Part shown: positions 16,594-24,754 of the stretch, in pieces
Layout of the letters: the number at the start of each line of letters is the position of its first letter
Position numbering within the stretch: position 1 is the stretch's first letter
NCBI RefSeq assembly: GCF_016598615.1
Contig: NZ_CP066831.1
Coordinates: 1,178,001-1,242,000 of the forward strand
Origin: Streptomyces liliifuscus
Lineage (GTDB): Bacteria > Actinomycetota > Actinomycetes > Streptomycetales > Streptomycetaceae
Direction: 5' to 3'
DNA length: 64,000 nt
Position numbers and translations under genes: made by a program
Notes under the pieces: model-generated
The model's input: the letters and a program-made list of their open reading frames with translations, nothing else
Database searches by the model: none
Told to the model about the DNA's origin: nothing

Positions 16594-18351
16594 TCAAGTG
16601 GTGGCGCAGGTAGTGCCGTTGAGCCTGAACGCGGTCGGAGCGGTGTTGGTGGCGCCCTTGCTGCCGGTGAAGCCGACGGTGACCGAGCCGGCGGCGGGGA
16701 TGGTGGCGGTGTAGGAGGCGGGGGTGACGCTCACCGCGCCGCCGCTCTGGGTGGGGGTCCCGCCCCACATGTTGGTGACGGTCTGGCCGTTGGCGAAGGC
16801 GAAGGTGAGTGTCCAGCCGCTGATGGCGGTGGTGCCCGTGTTGCGGATGGTCATCTCCCCCTGGAAGCCGCCCGGCCACTCGCCGACGACGCGGTAACCG
16901 ACCGAGCAGCCCACACCGGGCGTGCCGCCGCCCTCGTCGGTGGTGACGTTCACCGTGGCCGAGCGGCCCGAGCGGTTCCCGGCCGCGTCACGGGCGTACA
17001 CGGCGAAGGTGTACGTCGTGTCGGCGGTCAGGCCCGTCAGGGCGACGGTGTTGGTGGTGGAGGCGGCGACCGTGGTCTCGGAGCCGCCGCTGACGCGGAC
17101 GACGTCGTAGCCGGTGACGCCGACGTTGTCGGTGGCAGCGGTCCAGTTGAGGGTGAGGGAGGTGGCCGTCACCGCGGAGGCGGTCGGGGTTCCGGGCGTG
17201 GTCGGGGCCTGGGTGTCCCCCGGGTTGCCGCCGCCGAAGACGGTCGCTTCCCGGGAGGTCTGGGCGATGCCGTTTGCGCCGTTGAAGATGCGCTGGCCCC
17301 AGGAGCTGAGCCGGTTGGGATCGAAGCCGATCGACAGGTCGAGGATCGGGTCGGTGTTGCCGCTCCATGACCAGGCCAGATAGCCGAGCCCGAGCTGCTG
17401 GGCCGTCGCCATCATGGTGTTCTCGTCCGGGTCGCCCCACTGGTCGGGCGGTCCGCCGAACTCACCGATGAGGATGGGGAGTCCGGCGTTGACAAAGGCG
17501 TTCAGGTAGTCGGTGATCTCCTGGGCGGTGTCGTAGACGCTGTACATGTGGATCGAGAAGATCAGGTTGCCGGTGGTGTCGGCGTCGTACACGGACTGGG
17601 CGTTGGCTCGCATGACGCCTTGCCAGTCCTGGCCCCAGTTGGGCGCGTCCACCATGATCGTGTGCTCGAATCCGGCGTTGCGCAGCTTCTTGATCGCGGC
17701 GATCGTGGGGTCGGTCCAGCCGGCCGGGTTGGTGTTGCCCCAGGGCTCGTTGCCGATGTTGACGATGACGTAGTTCTCTTCACCGACGAGTACGTCCTTG
17801 AGGCCGATCCAGTAGTCGGCCGCCTGGTCGAGCGTGCCGGCCGCGGCGTCCTCTCCGTATCCGGTGGTGTCGTGCACCTCCAGGACGCAGATGAGCCGGT
17901 TGGCCTTGCACTGGGCGACGACGGCTGCGACGTCGGCGGCGCTGTTCCTGGTCCAGCGGTGACCGTTGGAGAGGACGACGCGGACGGTGTTGGCGCCGAG
18001 CGCCTTCACGTCGGCCAGCGACCGCGTCTCGCCCGGGTACCAGGTGTGGGCGTGGTTGACGCCGCGCATGATGAAGTCGTTGCCATTGCCCTCGACCAGG
18101 CGGCCGTCGCTGATATGGAGGCCGGTGGCGAGGGCGCCGGGCGACTGGGCGTGGGCCGTCGCCGGGCCCAGGACGCCGAGAGCCACGAGCCCGAGGAGGG
18201 TGACCAGTCGGGTCAGGAAGGCGGCGGCCACGCGGCTCGCTCGTTTCGCGCTGGTCGCCGTGCGTTTTGTCGCGCTTTTGGTCGCGCTTTTGGTCGTGCT
18301 GCTTGTCGTGCTTCTTGTCGTGCGCCGTGTGGTGCTTCTTGTTGTTCTCAC
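16594..18351 (-). CDS. Secreted GH5 endo-beta-mannanase with FN3 and CBM2 domains
   Basis: The 585-residue precursor starts best at GTG 18351, which has ctggag 7 bases upstream. A longer frame to 18423 would run through the operator, so it is rejected. An unusual 40-residue basic Thr/Ser-rich n-region precedes a hydrophobic core and a TAHA cleavage site (about 67). Domains: GH5 catalytic domain (about 70-370) with the acid/base Glu in NIGNEPWGN (about 200) and the nucleophile Glu in LIGEFGG (about 295); a fibronectin type III domain (about 395-485); a family 2 carbohydrate-binding module (about 490-585) with the end cysteines GCSVGYRV and GTTCATT. The blocks GVNHAHTWYPGET and CVLEVHDTTGYGED match actinomycete mannanases (GH5 subfamily 8) rather than cellulases. 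It should act outside the cell on mannan while bound to cellulose. A CebR-type box lies upstream. Confidence 0.9.
   Translation of the reverse strand: MRTTRSTTRRTTRSTTSSTTKSATKSATKRTATSAKRASRVAAAFLTRLVTLLGLVALGVLGPATAHAQSPGALATGLHISDGRLVEGNGNDFIMRGVNHAHTWYPGETRSLADVKALGANTVRVVLSNGHRWTRNSAADVAAVVAQCKANRLICVLEVHDTTGYGEDAAAGTLDQAADYWIGLKDVLVGEENYVIVNIGNEPWGNTNPAGWTDPTIAAIKKLRNAGFEHTIMVDAPNWGQDWQGVMRANAQSVYDADTTGNLIFSIHMYSVYDTAQEITDYLNAFVNAGLPILIGEFGGPPDQWGDPDENTMMATAQQLGLGYLAWSWSGNTDPILDLSIGFDPNRLSSWGQRIFNGANGIAQTSREATVFGGGNPGDTQAPTTPGTPTASAVTATSLTLNWTAATDNVGVTGYDVVRVSGGSETTVAASTTNTVALTGLTADTTYTFAVYARDAAGNRSGRSATVNVTTDEGGGTPGVGCSVGYRVVGEWPGGFQGEMTIRNTGTTAISGWTLTFAFANGQTVTNMWGGTPTQSGGAVSVTPASYTATIPAAGSVTVGFTGSKGATNTAPTAFRLNGTTCATT
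18259..18348 (-). repeat. Degenerate 12-bp tandem repeat in the mannanase signal region
   Basis: Within the N-terminal coding region, 12-base units coding for a four-residue pattern (RSTT, RRTT, RSTT, SSTT, KSAT, KSAT) follow one another about seven times. The last two KSAT units are nearly identical at DNA level. The repeat makes the n-region of the signal peptide unusually long and basic. Confidence 0.75.
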
Positions 18352-18400
18352 TGCGACTCCAGGGAGTGAGCGCCAAGAAACCTGAGCATCAGAAGAAACG

Positions 18401-18414
18401 TGGGAGCGCTCCCA
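18401..18414. promoter_or_regulatory. CebR/CelR-type operator
   Basis: The perfect palindrome TGGGAGCGCTCCCA lies 50 bases before the mannanase GTG. It is identical to the site described for the LacI-family repressors CebR (Streptomyces) and CelR (Thermobifida), which release DNA in the presence of cellobiose-type oligosaccharides. Control of the mannanase by such a regulator is inferred; no LacI gene is in this window. Confidence 0.9.
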
Positions 18415-18482
18415 TAGAGGCACTGCAACAGGAACATGTCAATACATCGCGCATGGGGGCCGGTGAGGCCCCCCTCCGGCGG

Positions 18483-19664
18483 TCACCTCATGCGCTGCAG
18501 CGCGCACACGGCCGATTCCTCCATCGCGCGGACCTTCCGCAGCAGGTCAGGGGCCATCGTCTGGTTCACCTGAGTGGTGAGCGAGACGGTGAGGGAGCGT
18601 CGGCCGTCCGGTGTCGCGGCCAGCAGCTGGGTGTATCCGGGGGTGTTCCCGGTATGCCCGAGCACCACGCCACACCGGGTGGCGTAGCGGAAGATGCCGA
18701 GCCCCGCCTTGTTGCGGCCCGGGCCGGCCGGTTCGGAGGCGCCGTCCACCCATCGGCGCTGTGCGCTCAGCGCGGCCGGGGAGGTCAGGGCGCCGCTCGC
18801 GTAGCCGCGGATGAAGCCGTTCATGTCGTGCGGTGTGGAGATGATCCCGCCCGAGGCCCACACTCCGGAGGCGCCGATCAACTCGCTGACGTCCAGCGGC
18901 GGTACCTCGCTGACGTCATAGCCGTGCATGAAGGGCCGCACCATCTCGTATCCCTGCGGGAGGCTGGTGTCGTGCAGGCCCAGGGGCCGGTAGACGATCT
19001 TGCGGAGCAGTGTCTCGTAGCGTTCGCCGGTCACCGCTTCGGCCATGAGGGCGACGGCGATGTTGTCCGAGTTCGAGTAGCGGTACTGGGAGCCGGGGCG
19101 GAACAGCAGACGCTTGTCACGGACGAAGTGGAGCAGGCGCCGCGAGTCGAAGTGGCGTCGGGGGTCGGCAGCGAGCAGGCGCAGGAACTCAGGATCCCGG
19201 CTGTAGTCCGGCAGACCGCTGGTGTGCTGGAGCAGCTGTCGCAGCTTCACCTTGGCCCAGGCCCGGGGCAGCTGTGGCAGTCGTGCCCCGATGGTGTCGT
19301 CCAGGTCCAGCGCGCCGTGCTGGACGAGACGCAGGGCCACCGCGCCGCTGTAGGCCTTGCTCGCGCTGGCGATCCGGGTGTGGTCGCGGGGTCCGATCGG
19401 GCGGCCGGTCGCCAGGTCGGCGACTCCGGCGCGCAGCACACGACGTTTGTCGCCGCTCTGCAGGAGGACCACCACTCCTGGCGGGCCACCCGGAGCGGCG
19501 ACCAGTTGGTCGACCTGTCGCTGCAGTTGGTCCGGATGGTCGCGAGAACCGTCGCCGGGAGCGGCGGCGGCCGTGGGGAGCGTTCCGCCGCCGATGGAGG
19601 CGGCGGCCAGCACGGTGACCAGGCACAGGCGCAGACGAGGGTGGTGCTGAAGCGGCATCTTCAT
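18483..19664 (-). CDS. Secreted serine hydrolase of the beta-lactamase/DD-peptidase family
   Basis: The 393-residue precursor has a signal peptide (MKMPLQHHPRLRLCLVTVLA ... AAA, about 35 residues) and a class C-type serine hydrolase fold. Visible motifs are SASK (catalytic Ser and Lys), YSN in YRYSNSDN and the HTG triad in GHTGNTPGY. Such proteins are D-alanyl-D-alanine carboxypeptidases, esterases or beta-lactamase-like enzymes; sequence alone does not decide. ATG 19664 is chosen because it begins a normal signal peptide; ATG 19697 would add eleven residues and neither has a strong ribosome site. It probably works outside the membrane on peptidoglycan stems. Confidence 0.85.
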   Translation of the reverse strand: MKMPLQHHPRLRLCLVTVLAAASIGGGTLPTAAAAPGDGSRDHPDQLQRQVDQLVAAPGGPPGVVVLLQSGDKRRVLRAGVADLATGRPIGPRDHTRIASASKAYSGAVALRLVQHGALDLDDTIGARLPQLPRAWAKVKLRQLLQHTSGLPDYSRDPEFLRLLAADPRRHFDSRRLLHFVRDKRLLFRPGSQYRYSNSDNIAVALMAEAVTGERYETLLRKIVYRPLGLHDTSLPQGYEMVRPFMHGYDVSEVPPLDVSELIGASGVWASGGIISTPHDMNGFIRGYASGALTSPAALSAQRRWVDGASEPAGPGRNKAGLGIFRYATRCGVVLGHTGNTPGYTQLLAATPDGRRSLTVSLTTQVNQTMAPDLLRKVRAMEESAVCALQRMR

Positions 19665-19913
19665 TCCCGGGCAGACGGGGCAGGACACGCTCAGCATCGG
19701 GTCGTGTGCGACTCACCGCTCGCGCACCTGCTCCAAACAGCCGATCAGGGCGCCGCGACAGCCTCGGCGGAGGACCGGCGAGTACGAGCACGCCGTACGG
19801 GCAGTCGTCGTACCACCAGGCGCCGACAGCCAGTCGCCGGGCGGGGCTCCATGCGTCGGCCTCCGACGCCTCTGTCCGCCGCCGCCTCTCTCCCCCCTAA
19901 CAGCCCAAGCTGC

Positions 19914-20963
19914 TCATCTGATCGACCGTGCAAGCGCTCCAGCCGCGCCGTCCGCGTCGTCCTGCTCTGTGGCGTCGACCGGCCGTGCCGCCCGGCCGTC
20001 CAGGAGTTCCGTGCCCAGCGGCGTGAGGGTGTGCCTCATGGTGTTGCGGACGCGCAGGCTGTGAATCAGGCCCGCGTCGCGCAGCACGGTCGCGTGTTCG
20101 CTGACCGACGCGGGTGAGATGGCCAGCCGGCGGGCGATCTCGTTGCCGGTCGCGTTCTCCACCTCCGCGATCGTGGCGAGGGTCGCCGCCCGGGTGCGGC
20201 CGAGGAGCCGGTCGAGTGCGCTCGCTCTCCCCACTGCACCGCCGGGCCGCAAGGAGTCGATGCCGCGGTTCACGGGATACACGAGCACCGGGGCGAGGGA
20301 GCCGTCGCGCAGCGCGATGGGCCTCCCCCGGCAGAAGTACGAGGGCACGAGCCGCAGTCCGCGCCCCTGGAGGTGGACGTCCCGGTCCTCGGGATAGGAC
20401 ACCTGCAGGACCGGCGCACGCCATTGCACCGTGGGGTGCAGCCCGCTCAGCAGCCGGTCGGTCCCGCCGGCCAGGAACGCCTTGGCACGCAAAGCCCGTT
20501 CGGCGTCCACCGAGGAGCTGATCTGTGTCCAGTACGGGTGCAGCGCCTGCCGGTGATACCGGCGCAGGGCCGTGCCCAGACCACGTCTCGCCGCGGGCAG
20601 GCCCGAGGCGAGCGCGGTCGCCCAGGAGGGCAGTCTGCGCTGCTGCCCGAGGGTCGCCACATCCGTCCGCAGGCGAAGGCGCGAGGTGGACAGGATCGTG
20701 TCGACGGCTGCCTCGGGGTCGGTGGTCCCCTCGGACGGTGTCAGGAAGTCGGGCGAGTACCCGCGCGGCGGAACGAGATGAAGCAGCGGCCGTGCGGCCG
20801 TGTCCAGCGACGTCCGGACGTGCGTGCGCCATCGACGCAACTCGACATCGATGTCGGGACCACCGAGCACATGAAGGCTGAGCAGGGCCTCCCAGGCAGG
20901 ATCCGGCCCGGTCGCCAGACGGATCCGGCCGAGGTCCTCCGCGCTGAAATGGATACGCAGCAT
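19914..20963 (-). CDS. ArsR-type regulator with an N-terminal DUF5937-like domain
   Basis: The 349-residue protein carries a long N-terminal region (about 1-240, beginning MLRIHFSAEDLGRIRLATGP) typical of Streptomyces DUF5937 regulators and a C-terminal winged helix-turn-helix (about 262-325; GNEIARRLAISPASVSEHAT, HTLTPLGTELL). No Cys metal site of the classic ArsR type is visible, so metal sensing is unlikely. The ATG has a strong ggggggaag site. It lies alone between the beta-lactamase-like gene and the secreted-protein gene, which it faces divergently and may control. Confidence 0.82.
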   Translation of the reverse strand: MLRIHFSAEDLGRIRLATGPDPAWEALLSLHVLGGPDIDVELRRWRTHVRTSLDTAARPLLHLVPPRGYSPDFLTPSEGTTDPEAAVDTILSTSRLRLRTDVATLGQQRRLPSWATALASGLPAARRGLGTALRRYHRQALHPYWTQISSSVDAERALRAKAFLAGGTDRLLSGLHPTVQWRAPVLQVSYPEDRDVHLQGRGLRLVPSYFCRGRPIALRDGSLAPVLVYPVNRGIDSLRPGGAVGRASALDRLLGRTRAATLATIAEVENATGNEIARRLAISPASVSEHATVLRDAGLIHSLRVRNTMRHTLTPLGTELLDGRAARPVDATEQDDADGAAGALARSIR

Positions 20964-21128
20964 CAGCTTCCCCCCGAAAGGCTGCTACCCCAGACGCCCC
21001 ACTCTTGCCGATGAACGCAGGACGCGATAGCTCCGATTTCGCCAGCCCTGGTCTTTCGGCGTCGGCCGAAACTGTTCCTGTGCGTTCCCGGAACCGGCCT
21101 AGCTTCAGGGCCAGGTACCACGGGGGAA

Positions 21129-21162
21129 CGGCGACGGAGGCCGCCGACGGTTTCCGTCGCCG
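21129..21162 (+). promoter_or_regulatory. 5' leader hairpin of the secreted-protein gene
   Basis: A perfect 10-base stem (CGGCGACGGA with TCCGTCGCCG) and 14-base loop ends 23 bases before the GTG of the gene at 21186. It lies close enough to shape access to the ribosome site. No known riboswitch consensus was recognised. Confidence 0.4.
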
Positions 21163-21185
21163 CCCGTAGGCAAACGGAGGACTTC

Positions 21186-21632
21186 GTGACAACTGCACGT
21201 CGAATGGTCGGTTCGCTCGCGGTCGCGGCAGCTCTCGTCGCCGGAACCACCGTCCTGGCGACCGCCCCGGCATCCGCCCAGGCCGACGCTTCCGCGCCCG
21301 CCCAGGCCCAGCGCGCCGACTGGGACGGCAACATCTACCTCTACTACAGCGCGTCCAGCAACAGCTCCTGGAGCAAGTACGCGGGCTGGGTCAGCGACTT
21401 CGCCGGGCACACCTTCGCCGCAGGGGGTGAAGGCAGCGGCCAGCGCGTGAAGAACAACGTGAACCGCGCCTGGAACAACGACGCGAGTTATGCCGCGCGG
21501 ATCTACTACAACGAGAACTACAACGCGAGCGGCAGCGCTCCCTACGACGACTTCTACCCGGGCAACTCCCGGCAGCTCAACAGCGGTGTACGGAACAACA
21601 ACGCCTCGATGAGCTGGTGGTACGTCGGCTGA
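21186..21632 (+). CDS. Small secreted protein, peptidase inhibitor I36-like
   Basis: The 148-residue precursor starts at GTG 21186 with an ideal ggagg site. The signal peptide has a basic start (TTARRMVGS), a hydrophobic core and an ASA-type cleavage near residue 31. The mature part is rich in Tyr, Asn, Ser and Gly (GNIYLYYSASSNSSWSKYAG, ARIYYNENYN, MSWWYVG). This looks like the I36 inhibitor or beta/gamma-crystallin-like secreted proteins of Streptomyces, but the disulphide cysteines of the classic I36 inhibitor are absent, so the label is tentative. A terminator follows at once. Confidence 0.7.
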   Translation: MTTARRMVGSLAVAAALVAGTTVLATAPASAQADASAPAQAQRADWDGNIYLYYSASSNSSWSKYAGWVSDFAGHTFAAGGEGSGQRVKNNVNRAWNNDASYAARIYYNENYNASGSAPYDDFYPGNSRQLNSGVRNNNASMSWWYVG

Positions 21633-21642
21633 CATCAGGCTC

Positions 21643-21672
21643 GGGCCCGTCCGACAGCTTCCGGACGGGCCC
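21643..21672 (+). terminator. Terminator after the secreted-protein gene
   Basis: The 11-base arms GGGCCCGTCCG and CGGACGGGCCC pair around an 8-base loop, 10 bases past the stop codon, followed by TTCCT. Confidence 0.8.
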
Positions 21673-21689
21673 TTCCTGTACGAGCCCTT

Positions 21690-21712
21690 CCGGTACGAGG
21701 CCTTCGTACCGG
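21690..21712. promoter_or_regulatory. Inverted repeat upstream of the lipoprotein gene
   Basis: The perfect 9-base arms CCGGTACGA and TCGTACCGG are separated by 5 bases. Further gtacg copies flank it (21678, 21718), and it ends 37 bases before the lipoprotein ATG. It may be an operator or part of a repeated hairpin array. Confidence 0.4.
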
Positions 21713-21749
21713 CCTTTCGTACGGCCGCGCACACAAGAGGGGACATCAC

Positions 21750-22700
21750 ATGCGGGCGCGAACCAGGCAGCGCACACTGCGGATCGGGGCCGCGGTCGCC
21801 CTGTGCGCCGCCCTCGCGGGCTGTGCGGAGGGACAGGCCGCCGAGCCGGGGCCGACGGCATCCGGTCCGCCTCCCGTGACCGGTGTGCCGACGATGCTCG
21901 GCGTCGGATCACTGGTCCTGCCCATCGAGCCCTACCTGTTCACCGACCGGCAGGTCGCCCGGCTGTTCCGGGCGCGGGCGGTGCTCACCGCGGTCTGCAT
22001 GGAGCGTTTCGGCCACCGCTGGCCCGTCCCCACCGAAACCGCACCCGACACCGGCACGCTGAATCCGGCCAACACCGCCCACCGGTACGGGATCACGGAT
22101 GCCCGGCTCGCCGCCCGGTACGGATACCACCCGGCACCCGGCACGGCACCGAGCCGCGCCAAGGAGAAGAGCACGGGACCCAAGCCCGGGCCCGAGGAGA
22201 TGCTCCTCCTGACGGGCCTCCGCGACGACGGCACCCCGGCGGCCGAGGACGAACGCGGGCGCGCCGTTCCGGCGGGCGGCTGCCAGGGCGAGGCCACGGC
22301 GGCCCTGTCGGGCGACCCCGAGAAGATCGGCAACCGGGAGCTCGTCGGCGCCATCAACATCGGCAGCTACGGCGACTCGCAGAAGGATCCACGGGTGGTG
22401 GAGGTCTTCCGCGCCTGGTCGCGCTGTATGAAGCGACACGGCCACCAGTACGCCGATCCGACCCGGGCGCCGGGCAAGGCCCCCGAGTTCACGGGTCCGA
22501 AGGCCACCCGAGCCGAGATCGCCCTGGCCGGCACGGACGTACGGTGCAAACGCGAGACGAACGTCATCGGCGTCTGGTCCTCGGTCGACGCGGCCTACCA
22601 GCGGCGGGCGATGGACGCGAAGACCCGGGAACTCGCCGCGGTCAAGCAGGACATCCGCAGGCAGGTGACCAACGCGGACCGGGTGCTGAGGACCGACTGA
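21750..22700 (+). CDS. Putative lipoprotein, 316 residues
   Basis: The protein begins with a basic, then hydrophobic stretch ending in a lipobox (LAGC, Cys at about 26), so it should be lipid-anchored outside the membrane. The mature part is Pro/Gly-rich near the start and otherwise unrecognised. It contains LFRARAVLTAVCMERFGHRW, CQGEATAAL and FRAWSRCMKRHGHQY, a Cys/His-bearing pattern seen in uncharacterised Streptomyces lipoproteins. The ribosome site is agagggga. It follows the secreted-protein gene but is separated by a terminator. Function unknown. Confidence 0.8.
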   Translation: MRARTRQRTLRIGAAVALCAALAGCAEGQAAEPGPTASGPPPVTGVPTMLGVGSLVLPIEPYLFTDRQVARLFRARAVLTAVCMERFGHRWPVPTETAPDTGTLNPANTAHRYGITDARLAARYGYHPAPGTAPSRAKEKSTGPKPGPEEMLLLTGLRDDGTPAAEDERGRAVPAGGCQGEATAALSGDPEKIGNRELVGAINIGSYGDSQKDPRVVEVFRAWSRCMKRHGHQYADPTRAPGKAPEFTGPKATRAEIALAGTDVRCKRETNVIGVWSSVDAAYQRRAMDAKTRELAAVKQDIRRQVTNADRVLRTD

Positions 22701-22717
22701 GGAAGCTCGACCGGTCC

Positions 22718-23476
22718 TCATCCGGCTGCGGAGGCCCCCGTAACTCCCGCGTCCGTGATACCCGCGTCGAAGGGAACGGACGTGTGCTGGTGGACGATCT
22801 GCCAGCGGTCGCCCGCCGCACGGTAACCGGTGGTCACCCGCGCCGTGGTGTCCAGCGAACCACCGCCGACCAGCGTGGCGCGCATCCGTACGAGCGCGTG
22901 GCTGAACGCGATGCTCTCGTCGACCCGTACGCGGAATTCGAGCACCTCGCGCTCCACCGGCCCTGCCAGCGTGGAGAACCACATCTCCTCGGCCTTGCGC
23001 AGGGCCTCGATCCCGCGTTGTTCCAGACCGCTCACGGGGTGGAAGACCTCGACGTCCGGCGCGTAGCAGGCCATGGCCCGGTCGAAGTCCCGCTCGCGGC
23101 CGGCGGCGGTCAGTTCCGCGTCCAGGCGGCGGATCTCCTCCTCGGCGTTCCCGTCCTCCCAGAACGCGCGCACCTCCATGGCCCCGAAGCTCGCGACGGG
23201 GTGCTTCGCCGCCACCTCGACGGCCTCCTCCAGGCTGTCGCACTCAAGGATGTCGAACCCGGCGACGTACTCCTTCGTCTCCGCGAACGGCCCGTCGGTG
23301 CGCAGCACTTCGCCGTCGCGCACCCGCACGGTGACCGCCTCGGCGGGCAGCCGCAGGCGGTGGCCGTGCAGCCGTACGCCGCGCTGGACGCCGTGCTCCT
23401 CGACCCAGGGTTCGACGGGGGCCGCGCCGGAGGTGTCGGCGGTGTCGTCCCCGCAGACCAGCAGCATGTACTTCAT
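22718..23476 (-). CDS. YCII-domain and SnoaL/NTF2-like fusion protein
   Basis: The 252-residue protein joins two small domains. Residues 1-115 are a YCII/DGPF-type domain (MKYMLLVCGDD, DGPFAETKEYVAGFDILECD, then HPVASFGAMEVRAFW). Residues 120-245 are a SnoaL/NTF2-like domain (FDRAMACYAPDVEVFHPVSG, TTGYRAAGDRWQIVHQHTS). DGPF-domain proteins often accompany ECF sigma factors, but none is nearby. The start is certain: a ctggagg ribosome site precedes ATG 23476. It is convergent with the lipoprotein gene, 17 bases apart. Enzymatic role unknown. Confidence 0.85.
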   Translation of the reverse strand: MKYMLLVCGDDTADTSGAAPVEPWVEEHGVQRGVRLHGHRLRLPAEAVTVRVRDGEVLRTDGPFAETKEYVAGFDILECDSLEEAVEVAAKHPVASFGAMEVRAFWEDGNAEEEIRRLDAELTAAGRERDFDRAMACYAPDVEVFHPVSGLEQRGIEALRKAEEMWFSTLAGPVEREVLEFRVRVDESIAFSHALVRMRATLVGGGSLDTTARVTTGYRAAGDRWQIVHQHTSVPFDAGITDAGVTGASAAG

Positions 23477-23580
23477 GTTTCCTCCAGGTATTGGAGAGGC
23501 CCTTGTGAGCCCCTGCACCCCACCGACGAACAGCGGTGCGCCGAATCGACACTCCGCAAGGATCTTCTGTGTGCGGGCGA

Positions 23581-24054
23581 TCAGGCGGCCTCGGCCGGTT
23601 CGGCGGTCCATGCGATGCGCGGGGGTTCGACCCGGGCGCACAGGGGGCCGCCCTGTTCGTCGGTCAGGCCGAGGCGGGCCACCAGGAGGCCGTCGCGGGC
23701 GGCCGCGGCGAGTACCTCTTCCGGGACGACGTCGAGCATGAGCTTGGCGCGGCGGAACATGCTGAAGACGCCGGACTCGTCGACCGTGCCCCAGGACAGG
23801 TAGACGAACCGGCGGCCCAGCCGGTCCTGCACGTAGGGGCCCTTGATGTCGGTGCCGGTCGGTGAGGTGACCGCGGTGCACTCCAGGGTCCAGGTCGCCG
23901 ACTTGGCGTCGCCCGGGTGCGGTTCGAGAAGTTCGGCCGGTCGGTCACGGCGTTGGACGGCGACATGGATGTTGTCGTACGCCGGGACGTTCCCGTCGGC
24001 GGGGGCGGGCGCGGTACGACCTGGCAGGTCGACGGCGTCGATTCGGATGCGCAT
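23581..24054 (-). CDS. DUF5990-family protein
   Basis: The 157-residue protein begins MRIRIDAVDLPGRTAP and contains YDNIHVAVQRRDRPAELLEP, DIKGPYVQDRLGRRFVYLSW and MFRRAKLMLD, a pattern of the actinobacterial DUF5990 family. No activity is known. In-frame ATGs at 24063 and 24066 would add a few residues; the conserved family start favours 24054. It is read in the same direction as the YCII fusion gene, 104 bases upstream of it. Confidence 0.75.
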   Translation of the reverse strand: MRIRIDAVDLPGRTAPAPADGNVPAYDNIHVAVQRRDRPAELLEPHPGDAKSATWTLECTAVTSPTGTDIKGPYVQDRLGRRFVYLSWGTVDESGVFSMFRRAKLMLDVVPEEVLAAAARDGLLVARLGLTDEQGGPLCARVEPPRIAWTAEPAEAA

Positions 24055-24090
24055 ACCTGCCATCATCGCGTTGCCGTCCAGGGCCGGGTC

Positions 24091-24136
24091 AGCCCCTCCG
24101 GCGTTTGAGGAGCGGGGGTTCGGGGGCCGGCCCCCG
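24091..24136. repeat. Streptomyces-type intergenic palindromic repeat
   Basis: The block starts agcccctccggcgtttgagg and ends in the perfect palindrome CGGGGGCCGGCCCCCG (24121-24136). Near-identical blocks recur between genes in many Streptomyces genomes. Its role is unknown; it can fold into a stable hairpin and may act as a terminator for either flank. Confidence 0.75.
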
Positions 24137-24271
24137 AAAAGGGACGGGAATGGGTAGGGGCGGAGGGGGCGAAAGATGTGCGTTGAAAACCCCTGGCTGG
24201 TGGCACACTCTTGGCGAACTGCCTCGACCGGCAGGTACAGAAGCCGGGCAGGCGCAGAACAGGGAGGCGGA

Positions 24272-24688
24272 ATGCAGCAGCCGGAGGACAGGCTTCTGGC
24301 GGAAGCCCTCGGCAGTATCAATCCCGGTGGGAAGTTCGCCTCCCGGTTCATGAGGAACGACGTCGGCGAGTCCGACCGTGAGCTGCCGCTGGACTTCGAC
24401 ACCACCCTCGAACGCGTCCGCACGTTGCTCTTCGGCATGGCTCGCGGTGCGCATCCGGTGGTCCTCGAAGCGACGACGGACCAAGTGACCCTGCGGGTGC
24501 TCACCGGCGGCGGAGCCCTCTCCATGAACCCGGTGGTGATCACCGTGGACGTGACCCGCGCGGGCGAGTGGGCCACCGGGATCCATGTGCGGGCCGTCGC
24601 GAAGGAGGGCCTGATCAAGCAGCGGGCCGGCCGGAAGACGGCCGAGAACGTCGTGGCGCTGCTGGAGGGAACCGACCCGCGCCCCTGA
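24272..24688 (+). CDS. Hypothetical protein, 138 residues
   Basis: An unrecognised soluble protein beginning MQQPEDRLLAEALGSINPGG, with alternating short hydrophobic strands (HPVVLEATTDQVTLRVLTGG, MNPVVITVDVTRA) that suggest an alpha/beta fold. ATG 24272 has a good ggaggcgg site. It is convergent with the gabD gene. No partner genes suggest a function. Confidence 0.75.
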   Translation: MQQPEDRLLAEALGSINPGGKFASRFMRNDVGESDRELPLDFDTTLERVRTLLFGMARGAHPVVLEATTDQVTLRVLTGGGALSMNPVVITVDVTRAGEWATGIHVRAVAKEGLIKQRAGRKTAENVVALLEGTDPRP

Positions 24689-24754
24689 GCCGTACGCACC
24701 GGTGCGCGCCCGGGCCGCGGCGGCGGGCCGGGCACGAGGTGGGCGCGCGACCGG

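Noticed and set aside
18352..18423. N-terminal extension of the mannanase from ATG 18423
   Set aside because: The extension would be translated through a perfect operator palindrome and has no ribosome site.
19665..19913. Possible small gene between the beta-lactamase-like gene and the ArsR-type gene
   Set aside because: Frames are short, lack ribosome sites and have mixed third-base composition; nothing reportable seen.
21129..21185. Possible riboswitch (c-di-AMP or similar) before the secreted protein gene
   Set aside because: Only one hairpin is present; the conserved blocks of known riboswitch classes were not found.
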